A stretch of 64,000 bases of DNA from Antarctobacter aquimaris (GCF_900184945.1 NZ_FXYF01000012.1:1-64000), one strand, 5' to 3'; shown: positions 1 through 9,126, numbered from the stretch's first letter. Notes: generated by a model from the sequence alone, not told the origin. Translations and numbers: made by a program.

Positions 1-2
1 TG

Positions 3-203
3 CCGTATTTGGGCGCCATGGCCCAGATCATGGTCCGGCGCAGGAGCCGCCATCCGGGAACGGACTGGCTGTCGCGGAAGCTGGCAACCAAGGAGACGAG
101 GGTCGTCGCGATAGCCTTGGCGAACCGGATGGCGCGGACGATTTATGCGCTCCTGCGTGACGGCACGAGCTACAGACCGCAGGTCAGGACGATGCCCGGC
201 TGA
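3..203 (+). pseudogene. IS110-family transposase, C-terminal fragment (runs off left edge)
   Basis: The reading frame is open to the left edge and ends at a TGA at 201-203. Its last 50 or so residues look like the end of IS110-type transposases: a WLSRKLATKE stretch followed by ALANRMARTIYALLRDG, the usual helix before the stop in this family. The N-terminal DEDD catalytic part would lie outside the window, so whether the full element is intact cannot be judged. It lies just before a second, truncated transposase, which suggests a site of repeated insertion. Family assignment rests on these short motifs only. Confidence 0.6.
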
Positions 204-324
204 GAACGGTCTGACGGAATGGCAAGGCGCAGCGTGAGGTGATGGCGCACTGACGGAAATGGCGAACGGGAACACCCCGATGAATCCGAAGCGCACGAAA
301 GCGCGTTCGATTGAGTGGGAGCCT

Positions 325-1067
325 TCAGCCAACGCGGAAATTCATCATGGCGCGCAGCACAAACGCTGCATCTCGACGCCGAATACATGGCCGCAGCCGA
401 CCAGACGTCAGAAGCTCAAAAAGCCCTTGCCAAGCAGGAGCCATCCATACAGGCGCGCTGAGTTCGTCGATCCGCAATCCCGCAATGAAGGTCTGGGTGT
501 GCCAGTGTCCGAAGGGCGTATTGGCTTCCAGCCGGGTACCGCGGGCGGATCGGCCCCGCAGTCGTGTCATCCTTGTCGTGACGGCAGTTTCATCGATGAA
601 GACCGGCCGATGCGGCTCAAGGCGCATCCTTGGCATTCGCCTGCGCCGCCACTCGTACCTGGCGGCGCGGACCCGTTTGCGCAGTCGCTCCGTCGCGATC
701 AGGGTTTTTTTATATGTGAACCCAAGGCGATGGATAAGATATCGCGACAACATCGCCGGTGTGGCGGTGACGGAATGTTCCTGCTGCCGCGCATCGGCCA
801 GTTCAGGCATGGTGATGTCCGGTTCGGCTTTCACCCGCGACTTGAGCCAGTCTGAGACCTTGTCGAGCTTGCTGCGGCGCGGGCGCCCCTGAGGCGCGGC
901 TTGCACGCCACCCGTTCGCCTCTTGCGTTGCATGATCCGCACCGCACTTGAAGCCGAAATGCGCAAATGCCGCGCAGCTTCATGGCAGGAAAGGCCATCA
1001 TCAACCAGAGCGACAACACGCTCCCGAATATCCATTGATAGCGATTTGCCCGTGATCCACCTCCACA
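325..1067 (-). pseudogene. IS630-family transposase, truncated
   Basis: An N-terminal helix-turn-helix (MDIRERVVALVDDGLS, then HEAARHLRIS) and an RLGFTYKK linker lead to the first catalytic aspartate of the DDE triad in VFIDETAVTT. Downstream the frame reads GHWHTQTFIAGLR, typical of IS630, and then loses similarity: the second aspartate and the final acidic residue, normally in a VIDG-type motif and an ILDN motif about 80 residues on, are not found. IS630 transposases usually run to about 340-360 residues, whereas this reads about 247 from the ATG at 1067 (an inner ATG at 1035 is also possible). It is therefore probably an inactive remnant. Terminal inverted repeats were not identified. Confidence 0.7.
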
Positions 1068-1454
1068 TATGGTGAATCACAAAATCAGACCCGTGGGAAT
1101 CCACTCGATTCAGATTTCAAGGACGCCGCTCTAGCTCAACGAGGCACCAGACACCTTCGCCTAAGCCCACGCCGCCCTGCACGGGCTCATCAAAATGGAG
1201 CTCAGGTTGAACAACGAAGCCGATGCCGCCTTGGCGGAGGGGTGCAAGGGGGCGTGGGTGATGAGTGCGACCTACACGCCCACCATCAGATCGGCGCGGA
1301 TGGGGTGATCGTTGCCTGATTTTGACATACAATACCGAACGCTCAAGCTTGGAATCCCCCTTACGGCAATTTCCACAAGTCCGATCATGGCATCACCCCC
1401 GATCGCCAGATCACCGACTGGTCGGGCAAGCAGGCCGATATCGCGCTGGCCAAC
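1068..1454. other. Gene-less stretch between IS630 remnant and broken monooxygenase
   Basis: No complete gene is visible. Around 1141-1306 a plus-strand frame reads plausible protein (ALHGLIKMELRLNNEADAAL) but is interrupted by a TAA and was not recognised. Between about 1332 and 1454 another plus-strand frame is open and leads into the monooxygenase remnant. The stretch looks like stacked gene debris. Confidence 0.4.
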
Positions 1455-2403
1455 ATGATGACCGCGCAACCAACTCCGTCTTTCGTCCCGGACGCATCAG
1501 CATCGGTCTGGTGGTGCCGCTGGATGCACATGGCCACGACGCGGTGCCCGACCTGACGCGCCAACTCGAACGCGCCCAACTGGCCGATGCGCAGGGGTTT
1601 TCGGCGCTCTGGCTGCGCGATGTGCCGTTCAACGTGCCGTCCTTCGGCGATGCAGGCCAGCTGTTCCACCCGTTCGTCTATCTGGGCGCTCTGGCGATGA
1701 CGACGCAGGACATCGCGCTTGGCGTCGCCAGTGTCGTCCTGCCGTTGCGCCATCCTGCGCATGTGGCCAAGGCCGCAGCCTCTGTAGAAATAATCTCGTG
1801 CGGGCGGCTGCTTCTGGGTGTCGCCTCGGGCGGCCGGCCCGAGGAGTATCCCGCGCTGAACATCACCTTCGACGACAGGGGCGCGCGGTTCCGCGACAGC
1901 TATGAATACACCCGCGCCCTGGCCGAGGATCATCCCCGCCAGGAAAATCGCCACGGCACGCTTAACGGCGGGATCGACATGCTGCCAAATCCCCGTGGGT
2001 GGCCGAGGGCCACTTCTGATCACCGGGGGCAGCCAGCAGGCGCCCGAATGGGTCGCCCGGAATGGCGACGGCTGGTCGATCTGTCCTCGCGATGCCGCCA
2101 GTCAAGGGCGGTTGGTAGCCGATTTCCGCTCCCTGATCGCCGAGGCCGGGCTGCCGGGAAAACCGGTGATGCAGTCGCTCTTTGTCGATCTGCTGGCCAA
2201 ACCCGACGCAGACCCCCGTCCGAGCCATCCAGGCTTCCAATCGGGCACGGACTTCCTGCGGCATTACCTGACAGAACTGCGCGCGTTGGAAATCAACCAT
2301 GTGGCGCTGAACTTCCGGTTCAACGGGGCCGAAAATGGAGACCACAATGAAGCGCCTGGCAGACGCGATTCTGCCAGGTTTCACAATTCAGGAGCCAATT
2401 TGC
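1455..2403 (+). pseudogene. Luciferase-like (LLM) flavin monooxygenase, frameshifted
   Basis: The translated pieces match the bacterial luciferase-type oxidoreductase family that carries RPGRISIGLVVPL, FSALWLRDVPF, FGDAGQLFHPFVYLG, PLRHPAHVAKAAAS and LITGGSQQAPEWVARNGDGW (TIGR03571/BA3436-like). Members are flavin-dependent oxidoreductases of about 310-330 residues. The pieces lie in different frames. The first switch is near 1485, just after a plausible ATG at 1455. A second, near 1990, moves the frame between DMLPNP and GGRGPLLITGG. A third, near 2333, is an extra A in GAAAATGG before METTMKRLADAILPGF. The last piece then reads without a stop into the downstream SDR. Three indels make a functional product very unlikely. 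Confidence 0.75.
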
Positions 2404-3228
2404 ATGCCCAAGACGATCCTCATTACCGGCGCGACTGACGGTATCGGCCTCGAAACCGCCCGTCGCCTGTCCACGGATGGCCACCATCTGCTGATTCACG
2501 GTCGCAACACGGACAAGCTCTGCAAGACGGCGGCTGACCTGCGTGCCATGCCGGATGCCGGCCCGGTCGAAGCCTGGCGGGCCGACCTTTCCGATCTGTC
2601 GCAAGTCGCCCGTCTTGCGCGTGACGTGCGCGCAGCACACAGCCGCATCGACGTTGTCATCAACAACGCGGGTGTCCTCAAAACCGATCATCCGACGACT
2701 ACCGACGGTCAGGACGTGAGGTTTGTCGTGAACACGCTGGCCCCGGCCTTGTTGACGCGACTGCTGCTGCCTGCAATCCCGCAAGGTGGACGTGTCGTGC
2801 ATCTGTCTTCGGCCGCGCAGGCACCTGTCGATCTGGCGGCGCTTTCGGGGCAGCGCGCGCTAGAGGCGATGGAAGCCTATGCCCAGAGCAAGCTGGCCTT
2901 GACGATGTGGAGCCAAGCGCTCGCCTCGGAACTCGGCAAGGATGGCCCTGTCACCGTCGCGGTGAACCCCGGCTCTTTGCTGGCCACCAACATGGTGCGC
3001 AAGGGCTTTGGCGTGGCCGGCAACGATATCGGCATTGGTGCAGATATCCTGGTCCGAGCGGCCTTGACGGAAGAATTTTCCGACGCCTCGGGGCTGTATT
3101 TCGACAACGATACTCTCCGGTTCGCCCCGCCCCATGCCGATGCTGCAAATGCGGCAAAGCTTGCCGGGGTCGTCGAAGCGATAGAAAAAAGGATCGTGGC
3201 GTATTTGCAGGCGGCCAGAGATGCCTGA
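2404..3228 (+). CDS. SDR family NAD(P)-dependent oxidoreductase
   Basis: This is a 274-residue classical-type short-chain dehydrogenase/reductase. The Rossmann cofactor motif TGATDGIG is at residues 8-15, NNAG at 87-90, the serine region VVHLSSAAQ near 132-140 and the catalytic YAQSK at 159-163. Substrate cannot be told from sequence. The start was placed at the ATG at 2404 because it gives the usual few residues before the Rossmann strand. The frame is also open upstream, but those residues are the tail of the broken LLM gene. It overlaps the next gene by 8 bases, so the two are probably co-translated. Confidence 0.88.
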   Translation: MPKTILITGATDGIGLETARRLSTDGHHLLIHGRNTDKLCKTAADLRAMPDAGPVEAWRADLSDLSQVARLARDVRAAHSRIDVVINNAGVLKTDHPTTTDGQDVRFVVNTLAPALLTRLLLPAIPQGGRVVHLSSAAQAPVDLAALSGQRALEAMEAYAQSKLALTMWSQALASELGKDGPVTVAVNPGSLLATNMVRKGFGVAGNDIGIGADILVRAALTEEFSDASGLYFDNDTLRFAPPHADAANAAKLAGVVEAIEKRIVAYLQAARDA

Positions 3229-3604
3229 TCTCGACACGATGAAGCGAGACGTCATTGCGTTCTACGAGATGATGTTCAACGACTGCCGTCCCCGCGAGGC
3301 AATCGAGCGATACGCGGGGCAGGGCTACATCCAGCACAATCCGCATGTCAGCAGCGGCAAGCAGGGCTTTATCGACTACTTCGAGCGCATGGCGACCGAG
3401 TATCCGGGCAAGCGGGTCGAGGTGAAACGCGCGTTTGCCGAAGGCACCCATGTTATCCTGCATTGCCATCAGATCTGGCCCGGCGGGTTGGAATACGCAG
3501 GCATCGACATCTTTCGTCTGGATGACAGCGGCAAGATCGTCGAGCATTGGGACGTTCTTCAGGAACTGCCCACGATCAGCGCCCACGATAACGGAATGTT
3601 CTGA
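3221..3604 (+). CDS. SnoaL/NTF2-like protein
   Basis: This 127-residue single-domain protein has the NTF2-like/SnoaL fold pattern: an N-terminal helix with FYEMMFNDC, then YIQHNPHVSSGKQGFIDYF and a C-terminal IDIFRLDDSGKIVEHWDVLQ. The IQHNP and EHWDV motifs are typical of the COG4922-like branch found beside oxidoreductases. Members are small cytosolic proteins that bind a ligand in a cone-shaped cavity; some are cyclases or isomerases, and most are unassigned. The ATG at 3221 lies inside the end of the SDR gene (8-base overlap), so they form a two-gene operon and may act on the same small molecule. Confidence 0.82.
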   Translation: MPDLDTMKRDVIAFYEMMFNDCRPREAIERYAGQGYIQHNPHVSSGKQGFIDYFERMATEYPGKRVEVKRAFAEGTHVILHCHQIWPGGLEYAGIDIFRLDDSGKIVEHWDVLQELPTISAHDNGMF

Positions 3605-3758
3605 GAGGCGTTGACCCGGTTTCCACTTCTCTTGGTGGGCCGGGGCCGCGACAAATGAACGGTCAATGGGCCGATGCGACGCTGCCGTCTCGTCGAAAGG
3701 CACGGGAAGTGGGTCGCACGGACCTGATCTGTTGAAACTGGCGCGAGGCGACAGGGCA

Positions 3759-4382
3759 TCAGAGCAACCGGCGCGGTTCCCTGTCGACGAAGAAGTCTAT
3801 CAAGCGGCGGGTCAACAACTTTTGCGGGCCGCTGTCTGGCCAGACGGCAAAGACGCCAAGCTCCGGCATCGTCCAGTCGGGCAAGACCCGGGTCAAGCGG
3901 CCCGCGTCGATGTCGTCCTGGACCTCCCGCAGCGGCAGATGACGGATACCGAGCCCCGCGAGAACGGCCGGTCTGGCCGAAGCGATGGTGTCGACTTCCT
4001 GCCGGACATGCTCGGGGTCGACGGCGATGGCCCGGCCGCCCCGCTGAAGCGTCACAGTTCCGGACAACATCGAAACGCCGATGAAATCGCAGCTGGCAAG
4101 GTCGTCCAGAGATCGAACCGGCTGCCGGGTTGCGAGGTATCCCGGCGCAGCTACAAGCACGGTTTCGAAATGCCCTAGGCGGCGGCTTTTCAGGCTGCTG
4201 TCTGCCAGCGTGCCCAGCCCGATGGCGAGGTCGAAACCCTGCTTCACAAGGTCGGCGGGGGCGTCGCTGCTGCGCAACGAGATCCTGATCAGCGGGTGCC
4301 GTTTGGCGAATTCCCAAAGCGCCTGACGCAAGTGCAGATGCTCGCCCCAGGCGGGTTTGGTGATGCGAAATGCGCCCACCGG
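3759..4382 (-). pseudogene. LysR-family regulator, effector domain only (5' end lost)
   Basis: From about 4380 down to the TGA at 3759 the minus strand reads a LysR substrate-binding domain: VGAFRITKPAWGEHL, FAKRHPLIRISLRSSD, LVKQGFDLAIGLG, LVAAPGYLA, LAGLGIRHLP, and RLTRVLPDWTMPELGVFAVWP near the end. The N-terminal winged helix-turn-helix (about 85 residues) that should precede it is absent. Further upstream the frame stays open to 4748, but that is the antisense of a different gene fragment on the plus strand. Loss of the DNA-binding part means it cannot act as a normal LysR regulator. Confidence 0.75.
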
Positions 4383-4383
4383 C

Positions 4384-4736
4384 TCTTCGTTTTCGCAGCA
4401 TTGCACACGGTTCTCTACCTGAACGACGAGGGTGCGGTCGCCGTCACGGGAGGCGACCTGCCCAAGTTCTGCATCTGGACGGGCTGGTTGGCTTTCCTGG
4501 TTTTCGTGCCGCTGGCCATCACCTCTTCGGACTGTTTCGTCAGCAAGTTGGGAGCCGACTTGAAACCCCGGCAACACGCGACCTATGCCGCGGCGGTGCT
4601 GACGCTGCTGCACTGGTCGGCGCTCCATGATCGGGACGGCCTTGGTGGGGCGTTGGCTCATTTCGTCCCGCTGGGCCTGCTGGAGGCCTATCGCGTGTGG
4701 TACTTGTACCTGCGACCGCGGCCGCAGGTGGCCTGA
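4384..4736 (+). pseudogene. Ferric-reductase-like (MsrQ-type) membrane protein, C-terminal fragment
   Basis: About 115 residues resemble the C-terminal half of ferric-reductase-like transmembrane proteins such as MsrQ/YedZ. They run from FVFAALHTVLY through LPKFCIWTGWLAFLVFVPLAITSSD and YAAAVLTLLHWSALH to LGLLEAYRVWYLYLRP. Two histidines in LH and LLHW-ALH correspond to the heme-ligand helices of this family. The N-terminal membrane helices are missing and the similarity starts within a few bases of where the minus-strand LysR similarity ends, so this is a rearrangement junction rather than two natural genes. No start codon can be supported for the fragment. Confidence 0.65.
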
Positions 4737-4803
4737 GGGGATCGTCAAAGGAACAGGCGGGCCCGCGCACGGGTCCGCTTCACACCGGCTGTCCAGCGGG
4801 TCA

Positions 4804-6084
4804 CTACCTGCTCGGCAAGATCAGGATAGCACGGAAATCGTTAACGTTGGTGAGGGTTGGGCCGGTCACGATCTGCCCCTCCACATTCGCGAAGAAGGTG
4901 TGGGCGTCGTTGCGGGCCAGTGAATCCTCCGGGTCAAGGCCGAGACGCCGCGCCTCGGTTAGGGTCGCCGGATCGGCAAAGGCTCCGGCCACCTCTGCCG
5001 CGCCATCCACTCCGTCGGTGTCGCAGGCGAGGACATGCAGTCCAGGGCTTCCGTCGAGCGTCAGCGCCGCTGCCAGAACGAACTCGGCGTTCGGGCCGCC
5101 GACCCCGTCACCGCGGCGTGTCACCGTGCATTCACCCCCGGACAAGAGCAGCAGGGGTCTGCCCGAGGCCGCGACCTGCGCCTGGAGAGACAGTGCATAC
5201 CTCGCCTGCGCCGCCCCCAGTTCACGCGCTTCGCCTTCGAGTGCGTCCCCCAGCATGCGCACCTCGCATCCGGCCGCCGCGGCGACTTCGGCTGCCACCG
5301 CCAGCGACTGTGACGGCGCGGCGATGATGCGTGTCTCTGCCCCTGTCAGCCGTTGGTCATCCGGCGCCACGACCGAGGAGGGACCGGCAAGAGCCACGCG
5401 GACGGCGGGCGGCACGTCGATGCCGAACCGGTCAAGGATGGCGCGCGCGTCGGCGGGTGTGCCGGTCTCGCCCACCGTCGGCCCCGAGGCGATCTGCCCG
5501 GGATCGTCGCCCGGCACGTCCGAGATGAGCAGCGTCAACAGGCGCGCCGGGTGGCAGGCCGCGGCCAGTTGGCCTCCCTTGACCCGGCTCAGGTGCTTGC
5601 GCACCACGTTCATCTGGCCGATGGGCGCACCGGAGGCGAGCAGCGCGCGGTTCACCGCCATCTTGTCGTCCAGCGTCAGCCCGTCGGCGGGGGCGCAAAG
5701 CAGCGCTGACCCGCCGCCAGAGATCAGGGCGATGACCAGATCATCGGGCCCGAGCCCTGCCACGAGGTCGAGCAGCCGCCGCGTCGCCGCCAGCCCGGCA
5801 GCATCGGGCACCGGGTGCGCGGCCTCGACGATCTCGATGCCCTTGCAGGGCCGGGCATAGCCGTAGCGCGTGATCACCAGCCCCTTGCAGGGGCCGAAGT
5901 GGGCCTCGACCGCCTCGGCCATTCGGGCGCTGGCCTTGCCGGCGCCGATCACCACCAGCCGCCCCTTGGGGCGCTGCGGCAGGTGCGCGGCCACGACCCG
6001 CATCGGATCGGCGGCCGCGACGGCGCGCTGGAACAGGTCCGTCAGGAACGCACGCGGATCGGTGACCGGAGACAGCCCCGCCAT
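4804..6084 (-). CDS. gckA: Glycerate 2-kinase (MOFRL family)
   Basis: This 426-residue protein has the two-domain layout of the DUF4147/MOFRL glycerate kinases, once annotated as hydroxypyruvate reductase TtuD. The N-terminal domain carries LVVIGAGKAS (lysine 50), ITRYGYA and ISGGGSALLCAP (about 120-132). The C-terminal MOFRL domain carries LLLLSGGECTVT and GGPNAEFVLAAAL. The family phosphorylates D-glycerate, usually to 2-phosphoglycerate, feeding lower glycolysis. It is the last gene of a leftward operon and starts 3 bases after the isomerase gene stops. With the glycosidase and isomerase upstream, it supplies the glycerate-consuming step expected for a glycosyl-glycerate pathway. The ATG at 6084 is the only well-placed start. 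Confidence 0.9.
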   Translation of the reverse strand: MAGLSPVTDPRAFLTDLFQRAVAAADPMRVVAAHLPQRPKGRLVVIGAGKASARMAEAVEAHFGPCKGLVITRYGYARPCKGIEIVEAAHPVPDAAGLAATRRLLDLVAGLGPDDLVIALISGGGSALLCAPADGLTLDDKMAVNRALLASGAPIGQMNVVRKHLSRVKGGQLAAACHPARLLTLLISDVPGDDPGQIASGPTVGETGTPADARAILDRFGIDVPPAVRVALAGPSSVVAPDDQRLTGAETRIIAAPSQSLAVAAEVAAAAGCEVRMLGDALEGEARELGAAQARYALSLQAQVAASGRPLLLLSGGECTVTRRGDGVGGPNAEFVLAAALTLDGSPGLHVLACDTDGVDGAAEVAGAFADPATLTEARRLGLDPEDSLARNDAHTFFANVEGQIVTGPTLTNVNDFRAILILPSR

Positions 6085-6087
6085 GGC

Positions 6088-6774
6088 TCAGCGCAACCAG
6101 GTCCGGTAGTCGCTGACCAGCAGATGCGTCGGCGCCACGTCCTCCTCGATCTCGGCAAAGCGGCCGATCGGGTCGCGAAAGATGTTGTCGGTCTCGTCGT
6201 CGTTGACGGTACTGACTTCGCCGATCAGCACATCGCCGCCCTCGCCCCAGAAGGCGTGCCAGTCGCCGGGGCGCAAGGTAACGCTTTCACCGGGGGCAAG
6301 GCGCAGCTTTTCGCCAGGCGCATAGGCGCGCTGGATGCCATCGCACCACACGACGCCGCCGCGATCCTCGGCGCAATTGCCTTCGTGGTCCGAGCCGTAG
6401 AGTTCGACCACCAGCGTGGCGCCGCCACGGTTGATGATGTCCTCGGCCTTGAGCACGTGGGTGTGCACGGGCGACAGCTGATCCTGGCGCGAGATCAGCA
6501 GCTTTTCGGCGTAGCACATGCCCCGGCCGCATTGCAGGTCGGTCAGCAGACCGTTGCGCAAGGTGAACAGGAACAGCCCCATCTCGTCAAAGCGGCCCGC
6601 GCCGTAATCGGTGATGTCCCAACCGCAGCGCGCGGCGATGACATGGCGCGCCGCGTCCTTGCGCGCCGTGAATTCGTCGGGCGTCCAGTAGGCGAAGGGC
6701 GGCAATGCGAAGCCGAAGCTGCGGATCATGTCGTCCGCCTCTGCCATGATCTGGTTGATGCGAGAGCGTTTCAT
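6088..6774 (-). CDS. D-lyxose / D-mannose ketol-isomerase (cupin type)
   Basis: The product is 228 residues, the usual size of the cupin-fold D-lyxose isomerase family (EC 5.3.1.15). These enzymes interconvert D-lyxose/D-xylulose and also D-mannose/D-fructose. The likely divalent-metal ligands are visible: H104 and H106 in SPVHTHVLKAEDI, E111, and H173 in PGDWHAFWGEGG. The rest of the family pattern (SFGFALPPFAYW, GLFLFTLRNG, EKLLISRQDQLSP, VVELYGS) is clear. It overlaps the glycosidase gene upstream by four bases (ATGA), so translational coupling is expected. Beside a hydrolase that could release mannose, conversion of mannose to fructose is the most sensible role, but that is inference. Confidence 0.85.
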   Translation of the reverse strand: MKRSRINQIMAEADDMIRSFGFALPPFAYWTPDEFTARKDAARHVIAARCGWDITDYGAGRFDEMGLFLFTLRNGLLTDLQCGRGMCYAEKLLISRQDQLSPVHTHVLKAEDIINRGGATLVVELYGSDHEGNCAEDRGGVVWCDGIQRAYAPGEKLRLAPGESVTLRPGDWHAFWGEGGDVLIGEVSTVNDDETDNIFRDPIGRFAEIEEDVAPTHLLVSDYRTWLR

Positions 6775-8048
6775 GCCGGCGACTTCTCGGTGTTCAGGAT
6801 TTCGATGACCATGGCGGCGGTCCAGGTGAAACTGCCGCCGCCGCAGGGTTCGGCGGTGATCGGGTCGTAGTATTCGGCGAACCCGCTTTCCTCGATCAGG
6901 CGGATGCTGTCGGTGTCGATGCGCTGCGCCATCCCTGCCTGGCCGGCCTCCTTCAGCCCGTCCGAAATCATGTAGTTCACGATCAGCCAGACCGGGCCGC
7001 GCCAGTAGCGCAATCCGTCATACTCCGGCGCGGTCGGGTCGTGGCTGGGCACCATGAAGCGGGCGCTTTCCGCCAGTGTCGCGATGCGGGCTGCGACAGC
7101 CTGTGCCCGGGCGTGCGGAATGGCGCAGAAGGCCGCGAGCAAACCGCCGATGGACGGGCTGTCGATTTGCTTGCCAGCCGCACGGTCGAAACAGACGTAC
7201 TGGCCCAGGCCGTCGTGCCAGAGGCTGTCCATCGCCGCGATGCCGCGCTCGGCAAAGGCGCGGGAGTCGGCGGCGATCTCGGTCTCGCCAAGCTGCTGCG
7301 CCAGGTCGGCCAGGTCGCTGCACGACCGGATCAGGATCGCGTTGAAACCCGGATCGACCATGCGGAACGGCGAGGCGTCGTGCAGCCTGGTGTTGTCCCA
7401 GCCGAGACTGCGGAAATGTTGCACCAACCAGATATAACGCTTGTATTGTTCGTCGGTCGGGCGGTGAGCCGGGTTTGCGTGCGAGGTGTCGCGACGCTGG
7501 AAAGGCGCCACACCTTCGGTCGGCACGCGGGCAAAGGCCTCGTCCCAGTCGACCGAGTTGTCGCGCCCGGATTCCCAGGGGTGGATGATCGCGACCAACC
7601 CGGTGCCCTGCGGATCGCGGTTGCGGTAGAACCACTTGTGCCAGGCATGGATGCGCGGCAGCAGGGCGCGGGCGCGCCGTTCGGCCATCGCCTTGTCACG
7701 GGCGCGGTCAAAGATGCGGCGTACGGCAAAGCCGGTCACCGGCGGCTGGGTGATGCCCGATGTGGGGATGCGCCGCGCCGTGCCCCAGACGTCGGGGCCG
7801 GGGAAATAGCCGTCGTCCATCTCGTGAAAGATGATGTGCGGGACCTTGCCGTCTTCCCACTGGTGGTCGAACAGCGTCTCGATTTCGGTCCAGGCGCGGG
7901 CTTCGTCGTAATGCGCAAAACCGAGGGCGCTGAGCGCCGAGTCCCAGTTCCACTGGAAGGGATACAACCCGTGGGTCGGCACGGTGTAATGGCCACGGTC
8001 GTTGCGGGCCAGGACCGCGCGGGCCTGGTCGATCAGGTCTTGTCTCAT
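6771..8048 (-). CDS. GH63-type glycoside hydrolase, mannosyl/glucosylglycerate hydrolase-like
   Basis: This 425-residue (alpha/alpha)6-barrel enzyme has no signal peptide, so it acts in the cytoplasm. The pattern matches the small GH63 group that includes Thermus and Rubrobacter mannosylglycerate hydrolases and mycobacterial glucosylglycerate hydrolase: FQWNWDSAL near 31, HPWESGRDNSVDWDEAF at about 156-172, DGLRYWRGPVWLIVNYM, and FAEYYDPITAEP with GGGSFTWTAAM near the C-terminus. D163 in the ESGRD motif and E392 in FAEYY are the probable catalytic acid and base by analogy with GH63. Both products of mannosylglycerate hydrolysis have a matching enzyme in the same operon (mannose isomerase, glycerate kinase). 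The exact glycoside cannot be fixed from sequence. Confidence 0.8.
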   Translation of the reverse strand: MRQDLIDQARAVLARNDRGHYTVPTHGLYPFQWNWDSALSALGFAHYDEARAWTEIETLFDHQWEDGKVPHIIFHEMDDGYFPGPDVWGTARRIPTSGITQPPVTGFAVRRIFDRARDKAMAERRARALLPRIHAWHKWFYRNRDPQGTGLVAIIHPWESGRDNSVDWDEAFARVPTEGVAPFQRRDTSHANPAHRPTDEQYKRYIWLVQHFRSLGWDNTRLHDASPFRMVDPGFNAILIRSCSDLADLAQQLGETEIAADSRAFAERGIAAMDSLWHDGLGQYVCFDRAAGKQIDSPSIGGLLAAFCAIPHARAQAVAARIATLAESARFMVPSHDPTAPEYDGLRYWRGPVWLIVNYMISDGLKEAGQAGMAQRIDTDSIRLIEESGFAEYYDPITAEPCGGGSFTWTAAMVIEILNTEKSPA

Positions 8049-8057
8049 GGTGTGTCC

Positions 8058-9098
8058 TCAGGCGACGGCGCGCGTGGTTGCGGGATCGAACCAGCGCACC
8101 CGGTCGGGTTGCGGGGCAAGGGTCAGGTGGTCGCCGGGCTTGACCGACAGATCGCTGTCCAGCACGGCGCGGAACAGGGCGCCGTCGAGGTCGCAGGTGA
8201 CCAGCAGATGCGCGCCCAGCGGTTCGACCACCCGCGCCTTTGCGGTCAGGCCATCGTCGGCCAGGCGCAGGTCCTCGGGGCGGATCGCGAATTTCAGCGG
8301 CTTCCCGCTCTGCGGACCGTCCAGCACTTGGCCTGCCACGGCCCATTTTCCGCCGCCCTTGGGCGTTGCGGGCAGGAAGTTCATCGGCGGGTTGCCGATG
8401 AAACCCGCGACGAATTCTGCCGCCGGGTTGCGGTAGACCTCCAGCGGCGTGGCCGCCTGCACGATCTCGCCCTTGTGCATGACGCTGATGCGGTCGGCCA
8501 TCGACATGGCCTCGACCTGGTCATGGGTGACGTAGATCGCGGTGGTGTTGCTTTCGGCCAGCACGCCCTTCAGCTCGGCCCGCATCTCCATCCGCAACAG
8601 CGCGTCGAGGTTCGACAGCGGTTCGTCCATCAGGATCACGTCCGGCTCCATCGCCAGGGCGCGCGCCACGGCGACGCGCTGCCGCTGGCCGCCGGACAAC
8701 TCACCCGAGTAGCGCTTCAGCAACTGGTCGATGTGCATCAGCCCGGCGGTCCGCTCGACGCGGCGTGTGACCTCGTCGTTGGGCAGCTTCTTCATCCGCA
8801 GGCCGAACCCGATGTTCTCGAACACCGTCAGGTGCGGGAACACGGCGTAGTTCTGGAACACCATCGCGATGCCGCGATCCTTGGGGGCCAGGTGGTCCAC
8901 CCGGCGCCCGCCGATCCAGACCTCGCCGGTGGACGCGGTTTCCAGTCCGGCGATGATCCGCAGCAGCGTGGTCTTGCCGCAGCCCGACGCGCCCAGCAGC
9001 ACCATGAATTCCTGGTCGTCGATGGTGAGGTTGATGTCGTGCAGCGCGGTGTAGGCGCCGAAAGTCTTGGCAACATTCTTGATTTCGATGACAGCCAT
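8058..9098 (-). CDS. Sugar ABC transporter ATP-binding protein (MalK/UgpC-like, CUT1)
   Basis: This 346-residue ATPase has Walker A GASGCGKT at 36-43, a Q-loop FQNYAVFPHLTVFENIGFG, the signature LSGGQRQR at 134-141, Walker B VILMDEP at 154-160 followed by LSNLD, and a switch histidine in IYVTHDQVEAMSMAD. The last 110 residues form the TOBE/OB regulatory domain of MalK-type subunits. An upstream extension of the frame exists, but the ATG at 9098 (MAVIEIKNV) gives the standard N-terminus and was preferred. It energises the two permeases encoded just upstream. The gene lies 9 bases before the glycosidase gene, inside one operon. Confidence 0.92.
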   Translation of the reverse strand: MAVIEIKNVAKTFGAYTALHDINLTIDDQEFMVLLGASGCGKTTLLRIIAGLETASTGEVWIGGRRVDHLAPKDRGIAMVFQNYAVFPHLTVFENIGFGLRMKKLPNDEVTRRVERTAGLMHIDQLLKRYSGELSGGQRQRVAVARALAMEPDVILMDEPLSNLDALLRMEMRAELKGVLAESNTTAIYVTHDQVEAMSMADRISVMHKGEIVQAATPLEVYRNPAAEFVAGFIGNPPMNFLPATPKGGGKWAVAGQVLDGPQSGKPLKFAIRPEDLRLADDGLTAKARVVEPLGAHLLVTCDLDGALFRAVLDSDLSVKPGDHLTLAPQPDRVRWFDPATTRAVA

Positions 9099-9126
9099 TT
9101 TTCTGGTTCCTTTCGCTCGCCCCGCC

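Noticed and set aside
4382-4748. Minus-strand open frame that would extend the LysR fragment to 330 residues
   Set aside because: The upstream part is the antisense of the ferric-reductase-like fragment and shows no helix-turn-helix; LysR similarity ends near 4380.
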